64,000 nucleotides of DNA from NCBI GenBank assembly GCA_037349105.1, contig JAYJMM010000106.1:806001-870000 (forward strand), given 5' to 3'. Below, piece after piece: positions 13,673 through 22,700 of this stretch; positions within the stretch are counted from its first letter, which is position 1; each line of letters opens with the position of its first letter. The notes under the pieces are model-generated. The model was given only the letters and a program-made list of their open reading frames with translations, had not been told where the DNA came from and searched no databases. The translations under genes and the position numbers were made by a program. The stretch comes from Limnomonas spitsbergensis. Taxonomy: Eukaryota > Chlorophyta > Chlorophyceae > Chlamydomonadales.

Positions 13673-13723
<51 letters not shown>

Positions 13724-16700
13724 TTCGTCGGTTGCAAAGAAGCCAGTATTCCTCACCTTCAGCACGTCTTCAAACGCCGACACATCTGCCAGGTTCTGCT
13801 CCTTGTTTGTATCCCCGTGCTGGTTGATCGCCACGCAGTCGATCCACACGCACGTAGTGTCCGCCGCGCTGTGCAGGAACGAGTCCACCGTCTCCACCAG
13901 TTTCGACCAGGCGCCGTTCCATGCGTGGCTAACAAAGTATGTGGGCATGCCCAGGTCGGAGGGGTCGACCAAGTCTTTCATGTCGGCGAGGCGGACCTTG
14001 CCGGTGTTACTCTTCACCCACCTGAGGGGGAAGGGTGGAGGGGAAAAGGGGGGGGGCTGAAGGGTGGAGGGGAGGGTAAAGGGTGGAGAGGAGGGTGAAG
14101 GGTGGAGGGGTAGAGGGTAGGGGGGCGTGTGTGTGTGTGTGTGTGAAGGCGGACCTTGCCGGTGTTGCTCTTCACCCACCTGAGGGGGAAGGGTGGAGGG
14201 GGAAAGGGGGGGGGGGGGTGAAGGGTGGAGGGGTAGAGGGGAGGGGGAGGGGGGGGGGGAGAAGGCGGACCTTGACGGTGTTACTCCGTCATCACCCACC
14301 TAAGGGTAGGCGCAGAGGTTTTCAGGGTGGGGGGTGTAGGGGGAGGGGGTTTCAGGGTGGCTTCCTTAATCCATGCCTCAGGGCTTGGAAATAAGACGCC
14401 CAAAGGCGTGGATGAAGGAAGAAAGAAAGATTCACGCCCTGATGAAGGAAGCCACCCGTTCGGCCGCAGCACTGGGTAGGCTACCATGAATCAAGGACCC
14501 ATTTAGGTCAAAGGTCATAGGTCATAGGTCATAGGTCATAGGCTTAGACACTCCATAGTTCCACTTAGATGCACACCATTTGCGTGGGGGTGAGTTCATT
14601 CATACTTTCCACCCTCCCCAACACCCTATCAATCTGCCCCCTAGAGCACAAGCATTTGCGTGTCACAAAGTTAACGCAACCACCTAAAGCCATTGTAAAA
14701 AAAGGGCCAGTCTGAGCTAACCAGAGGTAGACCAGCAATCAAAACCGAAACAGACACTCCCCAACCGACCGGACACGACCAAAACGAAGAGAGAAACTGA
14801 AAAAGACACGTGCCAACCAACCAGGTACGGTACGAACAGAAAACCGTAAAAAAAACCAGAGCATGACTCAGACACAGACAACCAGGAGCCACCGTCAAGC
14901 AGTCAGCATCCTCCATGGCGCGCCACTCACATGTACACTAAGTGCGTGGTGGTGAGCTCGTCCATACTTTCCACTCCCTCCAGCGTCCACACGCGCTTGG
15001 GGTCGTCCTTGATCAGGACCGGGGAGGAGAACTGCCCGGCTGCAAACAGCTCACGCACTAGAGCCGCAAGCTTGCGCAACCCTCGCAGTGTTAGGCCCTG
15101 AGCAGAAGGGGAGTTTAGGGTTTAGGGTTTAGGGTTTTAAAGCTGGCTGCAAACAGCTCTTGCACCAGAGCCGCAAGTTGGCACAGCCCTCGCAGTGTTA
15201 GACCCTGAGCGGAGGTGGGCGGGGTTAAGGGTTTAGGAGCCGGCTGGAAGCAGCTATCATACTAGATCCACAAGCTAGCACAGACCTCACAGGGTCAGGC
15301 CCTCAACGGAGGAGGATGGAATTAAAGGGTTTCGAATCCTGCTGCAAACAGCTATCATACTAGATGCGCAAGCTTGCGCAGCCCTCGCAGGGTCAGGCCC
15401 TGAGCGGAGGAGGGTGGGGTTTAGGATAAAGTGCGCAACAGGTCCCCTTCGGCAGTTGCTGGGAGGCTACCCTTTGGCTAACCGCGGAGGCTACGTCAGA
15501 AAGCTTACCTTGGTGGCCACGTCGGGCACCGTCAGTCTCTATACCATCATCATGTGGCTGCGTTGTTTACACCTTAACCTCCACGCTCTAATAGGGCGTA
15601 GCTTTCTTTCTTTCTACCATCATCACAGCCCACCTGCAAAGCGCCGTGAAAAACCTACTGCAGAGGCAAAATCACAAAGCTTACCTTGGTGGCCACGTCC
15701 GGAACTGTAAGCTTCTTGGCCGTCATCTCGATCCACTCGCCCAGAACATTAACCCCAGTAGTGGCCGCCTGGGGCTGTGGCATCGCCTCCCCCTGAGAAG
15801 GCAAAAAGGGCGTTTGAGAATTTTCAAGGGTTAAGGGTTTGAGCTGAATGCTTCTTGGCCGTCATCTCGACCCACTCGCCCAGCACATTGGCCAGAGGGG
15901 CTTCAGGTTGAAGAGCTGAGGGTTTAGGCTGAAGCGCTGAAGGGCTGCATGTTCCGTTTTTTTAAACAGTGAAATGCCGGATGCCCGATGCGGGGGCCTA
16001 GGGTGGCGGCAGCGCCTCAAGTTGCGGAGGCACACATGTGTAAGGGGTCAAGGCTTTGCACATTTGCATCATGTGATAGTGTCACAGTGAAGGGGGCCTG
16101 GGGCCAGGTGCTTACGGTCCTTACGGTGGCTGAATAGCATAGCTGAGATGCACTTACCGTAACTTGTAGGCAAAATCGGCTACTTTCACCAGTACCATAA
16201 GGGACCGTACTTACTTGCACAGTTTCTAAAGGCGCAATCGCGCAGCCCTAGGACTTCACAGGCTCCTGAGATTCAAGCCAGACTGTCCAGCCTAAGGCGG
16301 ATGAATTCCCTTCAACCCTCAGGCCCGCGCAGCCCTAGGACTTCACAGGCTCCTGAGATTCAAGCCAGACTGTCCAGCCTAAGGCGGATGAATTCCCTTC
16401 AACCCTCAGGCCCGCGCAGCCCTAGGACTTCACAGGCTCCTGAGATTCAAGCCAGACTGTCCAGCCTAAGGCGGATGAATTCCCTTCAACCCTCAGGCCC
16501 GCGCAGCCCTAGGACTTCACAGGCTCCTGAGATTCAAGCCAGACTGTCCAGCCTAAGGCGGATGAATTCCCTTCAACCCTCAGGCCCGCGCAGCCCTAGG
16601 ACTTCACAGGCTCCTGAGATTCAAGCCAGACTGTCCAGCCTAAGGCGGATGAATTCCCTTCAACCCTCAGGCCCGCGCAGCCCTAGGACTTCACAGGCTC

Positions 16701-19700
16701 CTGAGATTCAAGCCAGACTGTCCAGCCTAAGGCGGATGAATTCCCTTCAACCCTCAGGCCCGCGCAGCCCTAGGACTTCACAGGCTCCTGAGATTCAAGC
16801 CAGACTGTCCAGCCTAAGGCGGATGAATTCCCTTCAACCCTCAGGCCCGCGCAGCCCTAGGACTTCACAGGCTCCTGAGATTCAAGCCAGACTGTCCAGC
16901 CTAAGGCGGATGAATTCCCTTCAACCCTCAGGCCCGCGCAGCCCTAGGACTTCACAGGCTCCTGAGATTCAAGCCAGACTGTCCAGCCTAATGCGGATGA
17001 ATTCCCTTCAACCCTCAGGCCCTCCTCGGCAATGTTTCTTCTTTCGTGACTCAGCTACATGTCAGCTACACTCCAGCCTCTCGCCGGCGACCCTGTTTGT
17101 AGCCTGCCATGCTGCTTTGGCCACCAGTCGCAGGCCCAACCAATTTTGGTCCCAATTGGGCCCTCGGTGGCCGCGGGCCGGCCTGCTCAAGGTGGACTTG
17201 TATCAGGGGGAGATGTGCACTACTCTACCGCAGCCAATGCGTTCAAAATCACATCAGAGGCGCAAAAACCTGACGCCTACAATCACATCAGACGCACCTT
17301 CCGGCTGTTATGCTGATGCCTCTTGAGGGACCGCTGCGCAAGCAGCATCTGCTTGGACATCAGCCCGCTCTTGGTGCGGCCCCCGGGCATGTCGGAACTT
17401 TTGACGCGCGTCGCACGCTCCTCGTCATAGTCAGAGGACTCCTCCGTGGTTGTTTCGGACCAGTCCGAGGAGTCGTCAGAGAAGACCAGGTTGGAGCCCG
17501 GCGGCAGGTGCTCGCTATCCACCCGCCCCTCAGTGAGGAACATAGACGGGGAGGTCGCAGGGGCAAGGCTGGCGGCTCCCTTTGCGGCCGCCCGCTGCGC
17601 TCGCCTCTCTTGCCGCTTTGCTTTGCTCGGTGACGCCGACCCAACCTCCGACTCCTCCTGCGGGCTGCCCGGCTCCGTGGTCGCGGCGGTGGAGGCGGGC
17701 GCCGTGGCAGGCTGCATGGCGGGTTTTACGGCTGCGCTCGTCGCCCGCGAGGAGCGCAGCGGGCGCGAGAAGGTGTGCGTCTGCAGTTGAAAGGCGCTCC
17801 TGCACCGGGCTGTGAGCCGCAGCAGCCCTCGGTCGAACAGGCTCAGCGCCAGCATTCTAGACCTGGAGGTTCAGGGAGGGTTCGGGGCACAGATAGTAAA
17901 TTAAACAAATGAGAATGACTGGAATTGGTGCGTGCTCATCAAGGCTTGGATTCAGGGTTTAGGGTTCACCCAGCTGACCTTACCGGCACACAGAACCCTA
18001 CATCTCGGGGCATTCCTTCAACCACCTGTTCGGCTAAACCACTGGATCGCACTGGGTAACAGGCTACTGACAAGGAAAAACTTCAAGAAACTTTTCAATG
18101 AATCGTCCACGTGGCAGTTGTCGCACCTGTTTCGGAACTGCCCTCAATGGACCTTTAACCATGAACCCTGATCCCTTGAAACCGTTCCATGAGCCCTTGA
18201 CCCTGACCCCCCAGCCCTCCACCCACCTTCCCTGTACGGGGCGGTGTTTTGGAGCCCTTTTGGCTCTGAGAGCGCGCGGGTCATCCAAGGACCCCGGCAG
18301 CAGCGCCCCGAATCGGGGATGGCTGCCCGACCCCTCGCCCTCGGACCCCGAGGCAGCGACGCTTCCGCTGCCCCTGCAGCTGGTGCGGGAGACGCAGCTG
18401 GTGCCTAAGTTGACGTTGTGATGCGTCATCATGGACATGCGCTGCCTGCGGGTTTCCTCCTCGGTGCAGCTCTGCATATGGGAAAGGATTACAAGATGGG
18501 TCAGCGTGGGCATCAAAAATTCCATCCCCCATCCCCCCTTGCCCCCCTCACCACCACGTCATGATGCCTCCTATTATTTACTGTGAGGCAATGCAGTCTC
18601 TGCCTCCCTCCCCCCCCCTTGCCCCCCTCACCACCACGTTATGATGCCTCCTTTTATTTGCAGTGAGGCCATGCAGTCTCTGCCTCCCTCCTTCCATCCT
18701 CCCTTGCCCCCCTCACCACCACGTTATGATGCCTCCTTTTATTACTGTGAGGCCATGCAGTCTCTGCCTCCCTCCTTCCATCCCCCCTTGCCCCCCTCAC
18801 CACCACGTTATGATGCCTCCTTTATTACTGTGAGGCCATGCAGTCTCTGCCTCCCTCCTTCCATCCCCCCTTGCCCCCCTCACCACCACGTTATGATGCC
18901 TCCTTTTATTACTGTGAGGCCATGCAGTCTCTGCCTCCCTCCTTCCATCCCCCCTTGCCCCCCTCACCACCACGTTATGATGCCTCCTTTTATTACTGTG
19001 AGGCCATGCAGTCTCTGCCTCCCTCCTTCCCCCCCTATTGTCTAATCACCAGTATCTTAGAATTCCTCCTTATGATGACAGTCCAGCATCTGCCTCCCTC
19101 CCCCCCACCACTCCCCATCACTACAAAGCTTTTGTCCCTCCTCATAGTGGCATTGAGGCAATGCAATCTCCCCCTCCACTCGCCCCCCTCACCACGCTTT
19201 TGTCCCGCCTTGTATTGGCAGTGAGGCACTGCAGGCGCCCTGTAGATGACAAGAGCCGCCACGTCTGTGAGCTGATCAGCGGCAGACTCGTGATCTTGCC
19301 CACCTGAAACCAGAAAAACGCTTGAAGGTTCAGAAGCAAAGCCAAGATGTCACGGTAGACGAGGGGTTAAGCTGTTTTATTGATAGGTTTGCAGTGAGGC
19401 ACTGCAGGCGCCCAGTAGATGACAAGAGTTGCCACGTCTGTGAGCTGATCAGCGGCAGGCTCACGATCGTGCCCACCTGAGACCAGAAAAACGCTATAAG
19501 GTTCAGAAGCTAAGCCAAGGTGTCACGGCAGACGAGGGGTTGAGCTATTTTCTTGATAGGTTTGCGTATTTCCAAAATATGCTTGGGTATCTTCTAAATA
19601 TGTCCAAATATCTTATAAATACGTTTGCGAATTTTTCTAAACGATTTTAGATTCAGAAGCAAGGCTATGATGTCACGAAAGACAACATTAAGATCCCGAG

Positions 19701-22700
19701 GACCGATCAAAGGTCATAATTCAGGTATACCGCTGACTTGCGATTCAATGCTGTATCAGAAATCGGCGTGGATAAGCTATAACTCCCTCAAAATTTGACT
19801 ACGGTAGCCTTCCCTTCAAATTAACGTTGTCTAGGGGAGAGATTAAAATATTATTTATGGACCGTCGATGCCAGCTTCAGTCAGACATCAAGAGCTTCTG
19901 CCTGCTTTTTCCCCGAGGGCATCATTAGAGAAATTATCAATGCATGCCCGAGGGAAGGGAATTCAAATCTACGGTACCGGTGCCGGGCACCGGTATCTCT
20001 AAATATACATTTTAGATTGATAGGGTGTGCCGAGTGACGCTCTACCCTCCTTAGGTTAAGGGGATGGGGTATAGGGTAAGAGTAAGGATTAAGGGTTTAC
20101 CCCCACATCCCTACGGAGTTAGGGTTAGGGTTAGGTTTAGGGTTTACCCCACATCCCTACGGAGTTAGGATTAGGGTTAGGTGAAGGGTTTACCCCACAT
20201 CCCTACGGAGTCAGGGTTAGGGTTAGGTGAAGGGTTTACCCCACATCCCTACGGAGTCAGGGTTAGGGTTAGGTGAAGGGTTTACCCCACATCCCTACGG
20301 AGTCAGGGTTAGGGTTAGGTGAAGGGTTTACCCCACATCCCTAAGGGGTTAGGGTAAGGATAAGGGTTTAGGGTTTACCCCTACATCCCTCAAGCACGTT
20401 CATGCCATCATTGTTTCATGGGCCGCACCTAGCCAGATGTGAGGGGCCTTCATCCACCGCTGGCCCAAGGGGGGTTTCCCGCATCCAGACCACGGCCTGT
20501 GGCCCGAGTAGCAGGCATCTGATATCTCACTGCGCCCCTTTCCCCTCCCCCCCTAGGGCCACAGACCACCCCGGGATAAGAGTTAAAGGTTACCCACAAG
20601 CTCTCAACCCTCAGCTCTCCCCTTAACCCTAAGCACATAACCCTAAACTCTGAACCCTGAGCTCTACCCTAATCCTAAGCTCTATCCTAAACCTTAAGCT
20701 CTAAACCCTATAACTCTAAGCTCTACCCTGAACCCTAAGCTCTTAACCCTAAACCTAGGCTTCACTGCAGCCAACCCTACACCGGTTGCTGGTCTCCCCT
20801 GCTCCGCTCTACCTCACCCTTAGAAAAAAGCTCTGTTTGCCGTTGCGTACTCAGGAACAACAACCATACACCGGGTGCATAGTTAAGAACAACAACCCTA
20901 CACCGCCTGCTGGCCTCCCCTCCATTGCTCTACCTGCCCCTACGAAAAAAGCTTTGTGCGGTTGCGCTAACTTGAGAACAACAACCCTACGCCCTTCATT
21001 CTCCAACTGAGAGTACTCCGCCCGCCCGCTCTCACATGCGCGACCGCCGCAGCTGCCGCGGCCACTTGCCGACTGCCACCCTGTGAAACCCTGGGGCCCC
21101 TCTCGGCCGTGGAGGCGCGCGGCTGCGGGCCCTCTCCCTTCCCGTGCCTGGTGGCGGCCATGGAGGCCAGCCGCCCGGGCACCATAGACAGGCGCGTCGC
21201 GACCATCGACGACAGCCGCCCGCCCATGGACGCCGCCATGTTGACCTTCTTGCGCATGGACATGAGGCGCGACGGCGGGGCGGGGGAGGTCATCGGGGCG
21301 GAATCGCTGCTGTTGCTTCCGGGGCTCATGAGGGAGTGACGACGGTCCCGCATGGCCTGAGGGGGTCAGGGGCCAGGGTTTAATGTTCGGGGGTCAGGGG
21401 TCAGAGTTTATGGGCGGGCGGCTGTCGCACACACACACATACACACATACATGCGTTTTAATTCTAACTGCGTGTTGGGCCCCAAAGAGGGGGGCAACAC
21501 ACACACTGACACACAAACACACAACCATGCACACACATACACACTGATGCGTTTTATTAGTACTGAGTATTGGGCCCCAGGGAGGGGGAGAGACACAGAC
21601 ACGCACCTCCTTGGTCCCTTGCCAGTTCTCATGCCGCCACTCGTCCTCCACATCATACGCCTTGGTTTTGGAGCGCCTTGGGTTGGGCGCCAGCACCTGG
21701 CTGGTTTTGGCCGATGAGAAAAGCATCCGCGCGGTCGAGGGGACGAACGCGCCTGCCGTGACGGGTCTGGTGCTCGGAGGAGGCACGTAGCCAGTCTGCA
21801 GGGGATAGGGTTTGGAACAGTGATTCTGATCTTGCGAGTCAGCTACAACGTCAGCTACTCTCTGGCATCTAGCCCAGGCCCCAGTTGCAATCAGCCATGC
21901 TGCCTTGGGCACCAGTTGTAGGCCGGTCCTATTTCGGTATCAATCGGGCCTTCGGCGACCGCGGGGCCGCCTGCCAAAGGTGGACTTGTAGCCGAAAAAA
22001 GGATCACTGCTTGCATGATTTAGATTTCAGGCTTCAAGGTTTCGGCTTCCGGGTAAAGGGTCAGGATCTTTGGAAAGGGCATATAGTCAGCCGGTAAGGT
22101 TTCAGGGCTAGGCTAAAGGGCCTTGAGCTCGTGCGGGGCACGTAGGCGGCCTGCTTGCTTTAGGGTTTAGAGGTTCACCCTGGTATGAGCACCCTAGGAA
22201 TGCTGTTAAAAGTGTCAACCGGGGTCTACGCACCCACCCAATAGGGTTAAGGGTGTAGGGTGTAGGGTATAGGGTTTGCCCTTGTCTAAGCACCCTGAAT
22301 ATGATGCGACGGTGTCCACAAGGGGTCCAAGCATCCATACAATACTGGTAGGGTTCAGGGTGTAGGGTATAGGGTTTGCCCTTGTCTGAGCACCCTAGAG
22401 ATGATGCTAGAGTACATAGTAGTAGATGATGCTACCCCACTAGGGGTCCAAGAATCCACACACCAAAATCAGGGTTGACGGTTTAGGGTTAGCCCTTGAG
22501 CCCTTGTCTGAGCAACCTCAAGATGATGCAACAGTGTAAACAAGGGTTTTAAGCAATAGGCCCACCCCAAAATCTTTTCCATATCTTCAACCTTCACACA
22601 CCGTCACACCCTATCCGCAACCTTACCATAACATATTTGCAGCGTTCCACACCCTATCCGCACCCTTTTAAACCTGAGACTTTGCAGCGTTCCACACCCT

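Noticed and set aside
13631..14299. 222-codon minus ORF containing the FVSHAW segment
   Set aside because: Only 13757-14021 is exon. The rest is intron (AT microsatellite, G-rich repeats), as the phase-consistent splice sites show.
16301..17326. 341-codon plus ORF of 29-residue repeats
   Set aside because: It arises from the 87-bp array being divisible by three. It is antisense to the receptor gene and has no conserved motif.
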